DNA of 14,130 nt from the NCBI GenBank assembly GCA_937927665.1, contig CALBRY010000548.1:1-14130 (forward strand), written 5' to 3'. The DNA is from an uncultured Chloroflexota bacterium (GTDB lineage Bacteria; Chloroflexota; Anaerolineae; Aggregatilineales; Phototrophicaceae). The notes under the pieces were generated by a model that saw only the letters and a program-made list of their open reading frames with translations, ran no database searches and was not told the origin of the DNA. Positions 8,333-14,130 of this stretch are shown in pieces. Made by a program: the position numbers and the translations under genes. Numbering within the stretch: position 1 is the stretch's first letter; the number at the start of each line of letters is the position of its first letter.

Positions 8333-11038
8333 TCAGTGAGTATATAGCCGTTTTTGGATTTCATCCATCGTTTGGCGCAGTATCTGTGGGTCACCGTTGA
8401 AACGCCGAATCACGCCACGCACCTCGCCCATTTGCTGAAACGGCGCTACCCGGAAAATGGCAGGATCGGTAATCTGACGCAGCCCGCCCAGTTCATACTT
8501 TGACAGCAGCGCATAGATCACCTCGCGGGCTCCAGGCTGGTAACCTTGTAACCACGTTCGCTGATGCTGCCGAAAATCCAAAGCGCGGTCATAGCGTGTA
8601 CACAGCTCGCGATCAAATGCCAAATACCCAAGCAGGTCAACATCATCGACTTCAGGCTCGTTCAGAACTTCGGCTAACACATCAGAATGAATGCTGCTTT
8701 TTGTGAGTTTGGCAACCAGGTTATCGCGTTCCTGTGGTTCACGCCAGGCTGCCAGCAGCCCCGCCCAATCGGACACCAACTCTCTCACTTTTGTCTTGGT
8801 GTAATTGAGGTATTCGGTCAGGGTCATTGGCTCATTCATTCCCTCGACGATGAATGTTGCCTCTTCCGCGATATTGACTTCCAGCCCTTTGACCTTGATC
8901 TTGCCTCGTGGTGTTCCTTCCGGCTTGAGTTCCACTTGGCAGATCGTTGTTTCACCTTCAAGGGTTTCGACCTGTAGCTGTCGCCGTCGCATTCCGGCAC
9001 CACTAACAATTAGAGTCACCGAGCCGGCGGGCAGTCGATTGAACTGAAATGCTCCATTAGAGTCTGTCAGGATTGGTCCGCGCTGATCATTGGGTCCGGC
9101 GATGATCGAAACAGCCGCACCAACGATAATCTCACCTGTGTCAACAAGGTGAACTGTTCCCGCGACGGCTGATGTTTTTTCCACCGGTTCAACGTCGCTT
9201 GTTGGTTCAATGCTGGGTGGTTTGTCCCAGCCTGCGTCGATGAGCCGGGTTGCGCCCGTATAGTCGATGATACGGAACCACAGCTTCTCGGTGTCAGAGT
9301 CAATGCGAGTGCCGCGCCCAATGATCTGCTTAAACAAGATGGGGGAGTTGAGTGTTTTCATGAAAACGATGTTTCGGGCTGAAGGCACATCCACCCCGGT
9401 TGAGAGAAGTTCGGCGGTTGTTGCCACAACGGGGAATCTCTGATCGCTGTCTTGGAATTGCTGCAGTCGTCTTTGTCCTTGTGCCCCCTCTTCACTCACA
9501 ATTGCAACTGCATAATCGTCACCGTAACCCAAATCAGCAAAATGATTATTGAGTAGCCGAGCAACTTCCTGCGCGTGATTCATATCGACACAAAACACCA
9601 TTGTCTTGTGCATAGGGCCGAACCGGCGCGTCAGCGTCGCAAGGTGTTCTGTCATCAATCTGGTCCGGTCCGGAAGAGTGATAGCGCGTTCAAACTGCGG
9701 GGTGTTGTAGTTGCTTTGTAACTCGACATTTTCTGGGATGAACAGTTCTGCCCCTTGTTCAAGCGCTTCTTCGATATTTAGCCCTTCACGATCTACGTTC
9801 GTGCGGATCAGATGGACTTTATAGGTTGCGAGAAAGCCGTCTTCAATCCCTTGTCCTAAGCTGTATGTATAAGCTGGCCGACGAGTCGGGATTCTACTTG
9901 CCTCATCTTCACCTACTATCGCAGGCTCTTCAGCGCAGAAATAGGCATATGTATCAATGTTTTCATCCTGCTTTGGAGTGGCGGTCATGCCGAGGTGTAT
10001 CGCGGACCCAAAATGGTCAAGAATTTCCTTCCATGTTCCCCAACCGGAACGATGCGCCTCATCAATGACGATAAGGTCGAAGAAATCAGAGGGGAACTGT
10101 TCAAATAGCCGCTGACCGCCGCTTTCATCACTCCAAAGGTTTTGATAAATCGCGAAGTAAAGATCGTAGTTCAGCGTGGCTTTTCGCTGCCCGTCAAGCA
10201 GGAATCGAGGATCGCTTGTCCCACCTGCAAATGGACTGAAGGCATTGTATGCCTGATTTCGAAGAACTACACGATCAGCCAAGAACAATACACGACCGGG
10301 ACGACCACCGCTTTTCTGCTGCAACCAACCTGATTTGATGAGTTTCCAAGCGATTTGGAGAGCAACGAAGGTTTTTCCAGTGCCCGTTGCCATGGTCAAG
10401 AGGATACGTTGTTGACCGCGCATCACCCGCAGCAACACTTCCTTTATGGCTACTTCTTGAAAGTAGCGTGGCTCCTTGCCTCTAGTGGTGTCTACTGGCG
10501 CATACGGGTGCAACAAAGGGTTTTTGCGTCGAGCTGCTGCATCACTTGCAATGTAAAAGGGTCGTAATTCCCCAGCTCGTTTCTGAAAATCCTGGATTGT
10601 TGGCGGCTCATCAAGTCCTGTGTTTGAGCGCCATCGCTCCCACAGTTGATCTGGACTGGGAAAGTTATCAACATCGCGAGAGGCATTTGTGAATGCGTCC
10701 CACTCGATGATTTCATGACCATTGGTTGAATACGCGAATGCTACCCCTAGATCGCGGGCATAATCCTTTGCTTGCTGAAATCCGCTCAGCGCTGATTTTG
10801 CTTCTTCCTTTGCTTCGACTACCGCAATGGGGAAGCTGTCAGTGTAACGAAGGACATAATCCACGCGCCGGGGAGGTTGGCGGTCAGCCTGATCGCCCCT
10901 AAGCACCACACGGCCTGCAGTGTACGCGAAGTCAGTTCTATAATAGTGTTCTCTTGTGACTTGGCTTCGGCTCCAACCGGCCTGATTCAGCCTTGGGTCA
11001 ATTAGGTTAGCTCGTGTATCTGCTTCGTTATAGGTCAT
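8333..11038 (-). CDS. hsdR: Type I restriction endonuclease subunit HsdR with an inserted carboxypeptidase-regulatory-like domain
   Basis: A 901-residue motor-nuclease. The N-terminal PD-(D/E)xK nuclease has D60 and EAK (75-77) in a VVEAKEE strand. The SF2 helicase follows, with Walker A MATGTGKT (216-223), the DEAH box (326-329), MTATP (351-355) and motif VI QIIGRGTR (571-578). The C-terminus (about 710-895) is of the EcoEI HsdR type, pointing to that HsdR family. Between helicase and C-terminal domain, residues about 622-705 form an unexpected module: AGTVHLVDTGEIIVGAAVSI, then TDSNGAFQFNRLPAGSVTL, the pattern of carboxypeptidase-regulatory-like (prealbumin-like) beta domains. The frame runs through it without breaks. 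HsdR pulls DNA through the bound complex and cuts at a distance when the target is unmethylated. The start ATG at 11038 has no strong ribosome site; start choice rests on the normal family N-terminus. Confidence 0.95.
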   Translation of the reverse strand: MTYNEADTRANLIDPRLNQAGWSRSQVTREHYYRTDFAYTAGRVVLRGDQADRQPPRRVDYVLRYTDSFPIAVVEAKEEAKSALSGFQQAKDYARDLGVAFAYSTNGHEIIEWDAFTNASRDVDNFPSPDQLWERWRSNTGLDEPPTIQDFQKRAGELRPFYIASDAAARRKNPLLHPYAPVDTTRGKEPRYFQEVAIKEVLLRVMRGQQRILLTMATGTGKTFVALQIAWKLIKSGWLQQKSGGRPGRVLFLADRVVLRNQAYNAFSPFAGGTSDPRFLLDGQRKATLNYDLYFAIYQNLWSDESGGQRLFEQFPSDFFDLIVIDEAHRSGWGTWKEILDHFGSAIHLGMTATPKQDENIDTYAYFCAEEPAIVGEDEASRIPTRRPAYTYSLGQGIEDGFLATYKVHLIRTNVDREGLNIEEALEQGAELFIPENVELQSNYNTPQFERAITLPDRTRLMTEHLATLTRRFGPMHKTMVFCVDMNHAQEVARLLNNHFADLGYGDDYAVAIVSEEGAQGQRRLQQFQDSDQRFPVVATTAELLSTGVDVPSARNIVFMKTLNSPILFKQIIGRGTRIDSDTEKLWFRIIDYTGATRLIDAGWDKPPSIEPTSDVEPVEKTSAVAGTVHLVDTGEIIVGAAVSIIAGPNDQRGPILTDSNGAFQFNRLPAGSVTLIVSGAGMRRRQLQVETLEGETTICQVELKPEGTPRGKIKVKGLEVNIAEEATFIVEGMNEPMTLTEYLNYTKTKVRELVSDWAGLLAAWREPQERDNLVAKLTKSSIHSDVLAEVLNEPEVDDVDLLGYLAFDRELCTRYDRALDFRQHQRTWLQGYQPGAREVIYALLSKYELGGLRQITDPAIFRVAPFQQMGEVRGVIRRFNGDPQILRQTMDEIQKRLYTH

Positions 11039-11181
11039 TTCTACTTTGTCTTTACTTGGATCTCACCAGCCATTCACCCCGAATAGCGCTATAAGTGGAA
11101 CTCACCAATCTGTTACAGCTTTTCGGTGAATACTGATGGCGGATCGCTTCGGACCCTTTACCGGCCTACCTACGACAAACC
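11039..11181 (-). other. Spacer between the GmrSD-like gene and hsdR; possible weak promoter
   Basis: This 143-bp gap is the only sizeable spacer within the gene block. On the minus strand TATAGC (11093-11088) sits about 50 bases before the hsdR start and could be a poor -10 box; the sequence 17 bases upstream, TGTAAC, is a poor -35. GGTGA occurs three times in one orientation (minus strand) and once inverted, too short to be convincing. No terminator-like hairpin is visible, so read-through from the upstream gene is possible. hsdR may therefore be transcribed from here, from upstream, or both. Confidence 0.2.
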
Positions 11182-13248
11182 TTACCTGAGTGAATCGAGA
11201 GGTTCACCCGTTCGCTCAAGCAACACGCTCTCGTAGATGTTTATCGTGGGCCAACCCGTTATTCGCTGCCCCCAAGCGTTGATGGCGTAGCGTTCACCGT
11301 TGTATTCGACGGTTCCATCTTGCCCAACAATTGTCGCATATAGCTCTGGGTGTTTGCGGACGAAAACTCTATCACCAATATTAACACGTCCGTCGGCAAT
11401 CATGTCACGTAATCGCGCTTTACGATGATTAGATGTGTCACCACTCGCATCGACATCTGTCACAAGCCCATAGCGATTCACCATGTCGGTAAACGGCTGA
11501 ATGGCATATTGCTCGACCAGACTAAAAACAGATCGCGCCCGTTCATCCATAAACATCTTGAAGCCTTCATTCCACAGCGGTTCAACGACGATGTCATCGG
11601 GCATCAGGTGGGTAGCCAGGCAAGCCGCCAATTGGGGATTAGTTCGGGCAAGTTCAGCCAGATAAGTATGCGGTGCTTTCTTGCCAATCTGGATATTCAG
11701 CAGCTTGGGGATGAGTGTTCGGTTGACAACGCAATCAACGAGTTGGTTCGCCTCACCCGACTCCATGTCAAGTCGAGGGTTACTGGCGATATAAGCGCGC
11801 GGATAAATGTGGTGGTCTTCGAGACGCATGGCAGGTGTGATCTGCTGCCAACTGTTCCAATCCATCAACCCACGAGAGTGATACCCGATCAAGTTGAGTA
11901 TCCCGCGATAGGTTGCACTGGATTTCTTTGTGTACCCGAATAAATCGCCTGCGCCCTGCACCAGCGACCGCATTTTTGTGAAGAATCCGCGTGCCGCGAT
12001 TCGTTCGCCACGCGCAATGCTGCTGAGTGCTGAGCTGTCCAAAACTATGACTTCGTTCGAGGCTGAACTGTAGCGGTTCGCGAAGACAGATGCCCAATAC
12101 CAGAACTCAATGAACTGACGTTGCTCTTCCGTCATCTGGTCGAATCCCTTGAGATGGCGGCGAAACATCATCAGGGGGATGACCATGTTTTCGGATGGCA
12201 TCCAGTCCTGTGACAGGATGAAGTGTTGACTCGTCAGATGTTCAATGGTTTCTGCGTACAACTGTACTGTTGCATCCCAATGAGCGTTGAAGTCGTCAGC
12301 ATCCAGCCTCTCAAGAATGTAGCCTTTGTCGATTGAGAACGTCCCGTCACGCTGCGATCCAGTGATATAGGCAATAGCGCGTACGATAATCTCGCGATTA
12401 AGGGTGAGCTTGTTCTCGCTCTCGAATTCTTCAATCTTGCGCCGCAGATTGAAGCCGTGATACAGCTTGGCAGCCAAGATGTCGGTGAAATTCAGTTGGA
12501 TGCCACGGCTGTTGCTGCGCTCAAAGAAGATTGTGAATTTGTTCAAGCTCATGTCTAATAGGTAATAAGACAGCATCTTTTCGCGCTTGAACAATTCAAC
12601 GACTCGCGTAACACCAGCAAGGTAGATTTCCTCTGCTGCTTCTCTAGTCGCTGCGTCCGCGTTCTTCAACCCTTGTTGGGCATACTGCGATTGCCTATAC
12701 CGCTCCAACCGATCCTTTTCTCGCAGGTCTTTCACGGTTGCTTCGTAAGCATCAGCAAGCTTGACGGATACGGCTGTACGGCTCTCTTCGCCAGCAACCG
12801 CATCGAGCATCTCTTCGAGTGTCAGCTCTCTGATTGTTGAGGCTTCAATGCCCTCACGCAAGATGAGGTAGACAGAGTCCACGCCAGTTATTGCACGATA
12901 AATCGATGTGATGCGCTGCTGTCCGTCCAACACGATTCGCAGGTCATTCGCTTGAACTCTTTGCGACATCTCGTCTTGAGAAAAGCCCATCGTTTTCAAG
13001 CGCGCATTACTGCCTTTGCCCTTTCGCGGTCGGGTATCAATCTCGCGCAGAGTCATTCCAAATGACGGCTTGCCATAAATGATCGTGCCGACGAAAATAT
13101 TACGGACCAGCGAATCAAAGAGATCGTAAGTTTGCTCCAATTCCCATCGAAAATCGCGCTGGAACTCTGGCAGCATTATTGTATAAGACTGGACTCCTTT
13201 GACGATGTCCAGCAGTGATTCTGTTCGGCTTTGTGTAGTATCGGTCAT
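11182..13248 (-). CDS. GmrSD-like type IV restriction nuclease (DUF262 + DUF1524-like HNH) with C-terminal RAMA-like domain
   Basis: A 688-residue single-chain protein. The N-terminal DUF262 (GmrS-like, ParB/sulfiredoxin-fold) domain shows LPEFQRDFRWE (26-36) and DGQQRITS (108-115), the nucleotide-binding/hydrolysis signature. A helical middle contains FFERSNSRGIQLNFTDILAA. A DUF1524/GmrD-like HNH nuclease shows DHHIYP (478-483) followed by N509 and N518, the usual histidine/asparagine spacing. Residues about 608-688 (DGRVNIGDRVF, VEYNGERYAINAW, the ending LDSLR) look like a RAMA domain, a module predicted to read modified DNA. GmrSD enzymes cut DNA carrying modified cytosines; BrxU plays this part beside BREX systems. 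Here it lies upstream of a type I system and would cover modified phage DNA that type I misses. The start ATG is the first in frame, 11 bases after a weak GGA. Confidence 0.88.
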   Translation of the reverse strand: MTDTTQSRTESLLDIVKGVQSYTIMLPEFQRDFRWELEQTYDLFDSLVRNIFVGTIIYGKPSFGMTLREIDTRPRKGKGSNARLKTMGFSQDEMSQRVQANDLRIVLDGQQRITSIYRAITGVDSVYLILREGIEASTIRELTLEEMLDAVAGEESRTAVSVKLADAYEATVKDLREKDRLERYRQSQYAQQGLKNADAATREAAEEIYLAGVTRVVELFKREKMLSYYLLDMSLNKFTIFFERSNSRGIQLNFTDILAAKLYHGFNLRRKIEEFESENKLTLNREIIVRAIAYITGSQRDGTFSIDKGYILERLDADDFNAHWDATVQLYAETIEHLTSQHFILSQDWMPSENMVIPLMMFRRHLKGFDQMTEEQRQFIEFWYWASVFANRYSSASNEVIVLDSSALSSIARGERIAARGFFTKMRSLVQGAGDLFGYTKKSSATYRGILNLIGYHSRGLMDWNSWQQITPAMRLEDHHIYPRAYIASNPRLDMESGEANQLVDCVVNRTLIPKLLNIQIGKKAPHTYLAELARTNPQLAACLATHLMPDDIVVEPLWNEGFKMFMDERARSVFSLVEQYAIQPFTDMVNRYGLVTDVDASGDTSNHRKARLRDMIADGRVNIGDRVFVRKHPELYATIVGQDGTVEYNGERYAINAWGQRITGWPTINIYESVLLERTGEPLDSLR

Positions 13249-13287
13249 GGGGTAAATGTCCGGCTAGAAATCATTCAATAATTTTCA

Positions 13288-13316
13288 ATTCTACCTGATT
13301 ATGGGCTTTGGGATAA
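13288..13316 (-). promoter_or_regulatory. Candidate weak promoter for the GmrSD-like gene
   Basis: On the minus strand TAGAAT (13293-13288) matches the -10 consensus at five of six bases. A 17-base spacer separates it from TTATCC (13316-13311), which matches the -35 consensus at only three of six. Transcription would begin about 33 bases before the ATG at 13248. The local AT-richness (13264-13293) stands out against the GC-rich flank. This is a position-based guess only. Confidence 0.25.
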
Positions 13317-13540
13317 AGGGTGGCAGGCGAATAATGCGGGGCCGAGAGGTACGGCCGTTCGGCACGGTTCTGAGCGAACGGACGATACAGCGGATCACAG
13401 CACGCTTTCGAAAGGAAGGTGTGGTGAGACTGGGTCGATTCGGGTGGTGGGCAACTGCGGCGGGAGATTGGGACGGGCATTGAGGCGAGGATGATGCCTG
13501 TTCCAACGAACGCCAGTGTGTTTCTCACACGAGGTGCAGT
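13317..13540. other. Intergenic stretch with no supported gene
   Basis: Between the candidate promoter and the hairpin array no frame looks like a protein. The short frames on both strands are rich in Arg, Pro and Ser and carry no recognisable motif or ribosome site. A small hairpin, GTGTG (13516-13520) with CACAC (13526-13530), is the first of the series that becomes dense to the right. Nothing else was seen. Confidence 0.4.
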
Positions 13541-13827
13541 GCGGGAGGCAGGCGGGGCCTGCCTCCCGCGTCTTACCGCACCACAGATGTGGTGCGGGGT
13601 GCTGCGCGTGAGCGCGGCACGAGGGGCGGGTTTCGCCGCGCGCGGAGCGGATCGCGGCGGCCCGCCCCCAAGCCCCCACCGGCGCTTGAGGTGGCAAGGT
13701 TTTACCTTGCCACCCCCCCGACGCGCACTGCTCACCCCCTCAGGGATCTCGCAAGCGGTCTGCGCGCCTCAGCGCGGCGGGGTGGGTGCGTGCCGCTCCA
13801 GGCGGCACGTTGCCCGCTTCGCGGGCA
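13541..13827. repeat. Dense array of seven GC-rich hairpins
   Basis: Seven inverted repeats follow one another with little between them. They are: 13541-13569 (13-bp perfect arms, GCGGGAGGCAGGC, loop GGG); 13576-13597 (CCGCACCACA arms, 10 bp); 13599-13620 (9-bp arms, one T/G mismatch); 13623-13668 (outer GGGGCGGG/CCCGCCCC plus inner CGCCGCG/CGCGGCG); 13690-13714 (GGTGGCAAGGT, 11 bp, loop TTT); 13789-13809 (CGTGCCGC, 8 bp); 13811-13827 (TGCCCGC, 7 bp, loop TTC). The arms differ in sequence, so these are not copies of one element. None is followed by a clear T-tract, so they are poor terminators. The stretch is far richer in GC than the genes. Possible roles are transcription insulation, RNA structure, or remnants of palindromic mobile repeats. 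Confidence 0.8.
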
Positions 13828-13879
13828 GGAAACCGAGCAGACCAGCGCTATAGACCACTGGGAACAGCCCGCTTGCCCG

Positions 13880-13920
13880 GTACGACAAAAGTACGACATT
13901 AGGAAGACAAAAGTACGACA
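13880..13920. repeat. Three direct repeats GTACGACA at 11- and 22-bp spacing
   Basis: The octamer GTACGACA occurs at 13880-13887, 13891-13898 and 13913-13920. The last two are parts of a 15-base direct repeat, GACAAAAGTACGACA (13884-13898 and 13906-13920). Start-to-start distances are 11 and 22 bp, close to one and two helical turns, so all copies face the same side of the DNA. That spacing is typical of repeated protein-binding sites but also arises by tandem slippage. Confidence 0.55.
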
Positions 13921-13965
13921 GGCACGGGGACAGGGAAAACAAGAGTTTATAGAATCAGTGGGCAC

Positions 13966-14000
13966 AAGAAAAGGGGTGACTGCCTTTCACAGCCACCCCC
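13966..14000 (-). terminator. Rho-independent terminator on the minus strand
   Basis: Read on the minus strand, GGGGTGGCTG pairs with CAGTCACCCC (10 bp, one G-T pair) around a 7-base loop, followed directly by TTTTCTT. This is a standard intrinsic terminator. It would end transcription of a minus-strand gene entering from the right edge and would insulate the defence genes from it. On the plus strand no T-tract follows. Confidence 0.65.
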
Positions 14001-14078
14001 GGTGAGGTCAGCGGAAGGTTAGAAGGGTTGAGCCTCGGCTCGTCCTCGCTGGCAGCACCGAATCCCCACAGAATCGCT

Positions 14079-14129
14079 TCACTGCAAGGTATACTCGCTC
14101 AAATCAAAAGGAATCTGACTGGGATGCCT
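14079..14129 (-). CDS. Possible 3' end of a minus-strand gene beyond the window
   Basis: One minus-strand frame is open from the right edge to a TGA at 14081-14079, giving the last 16 residues RHPSQIPFDLSEYTLQ. The other two minus frames stop sooner. An intrinsic terminator on the same strand lies about 80 bases downstream, which is what the end of a gene should look like. Too little is present to name a family. It is probably unrelated to the defence operon because the terminator separates them. Confidence 0.35.
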   Translation of the reverse strand, partial: RHPSQIPFDLSEYTLQ

Positions 14130-14130
14130 T

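Noticed and set aside
11425..11943. 172-codon plus-strand open frame
   Set aside because: It is antisense to the GmrSD-like gene, crosses its HNH and RAMA-like regions, and has no motif or ribosome site of its own.
13301..13483. 60-codon plus-strand frame containing a helix-like stretch (LSERTIQRITARFRKEG)
   Set aside because: It looked briefly like a helix-turn-helix fragment, but there is no full domain and no ribosome site, and the composition matches the surrounding non-coding DNA.
13690..13714. Intrinsic terminator in the 11-bp hairpin
   Set aside because: The stem is strong but is followed by Cs on one strand and by CTCAAGCGCC on the other, with no T-tract.
13541..13827. CRISPR array
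   Set aside because: The units are inverted repeats with different arm sequences and irregular spacing, not identical direct repeats with spacers.
13271..14005. Several overlapping frames of 70-154 codons on both strands around the hairpin array
   Set aside because: High GC removes stop codons by chance. The translations are low-complexity Arg/Pro/Ala-rich and cross the palindromes, so they are not supported as genes.

Overview
The window is a bacterial DNA-defence locus. Seven protein genes lie on the minus strand, so transcription runs from high to low coordinates. In transcription order they are: a GmrSD-like DUF262/DUF1524 nuclease with a C-terminal RAMA-like domain (13248-11182), a type I restriction subunit HsdR (11038-8333), HsdM (8302-6623), HsdS (6642-5425), a second larger N6-adenine methylase (5428-3011), an ABC/SMC-type AAA ATPase without its own nuclease domain (3014-1458), and an HNH endonuclease (1461-232). 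From hsdM to the HNH gene each reading frame overlaps the next, mostly by 4 bp (ATGA or GTGA), so the five genes are very probably co-transcribed and translationally coupled. hsdR ends only 30 bp upstream of hsdM and very likely belongs to the same transcript. The GmrSD-like gene is separated from hsdR by 143 bp.

Functionally, HsdR/HsdM/HsdS form a complete type I restriction-modification set with all key motifs visible. It should methylate host DNA and cut unmethylated invaders. The GmrSD-like protein would complement it by attacking modified DNA, the target that type I enzymes tend to miss. The unusual part is the tail of the operon: a second complete methylase, followed by an ATPase and HNH pair that resembles the PtuA/PtuB effectors of Septu and retron-Eco7. 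By analogy with PrrC, which sits inside an hsd locus and acts when restriction is inhibited, these three genes could be a second-line effector wired to the restriction complex. That link is inference. A second oddity is that HsdR carries a carboxypeptidase-regulatory-like (prealbumin-like) beta domain between its helicase and its EcoEI-type C-terminal domain.

Right of the genes, 13249-14078 holds no convincing gene. It has a weak candidate promoter next to the GmrSD-like start, a dense GC-rich array of at least seven separate hairpins (13541-13827), three GTACGACA repeats spaced 11 and 22 bp (13880-13920), and a good rho-independent terminator on the minus strand (13966-14000). That terminator probably ends a gene entering from beyond the right edge (last codons at 14079-14129). 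The left 231 bp hold a bulged hairpin and a short frame open to the window edge, with no confident gene.

The host cannot be fixed from the sequence. Roughly 50% GC genes beside very GC-rich intergenic palindromes fit a Chloroflexota (Anaerolineae-like) genome or similar environmental bacterium, but this is only an impression.
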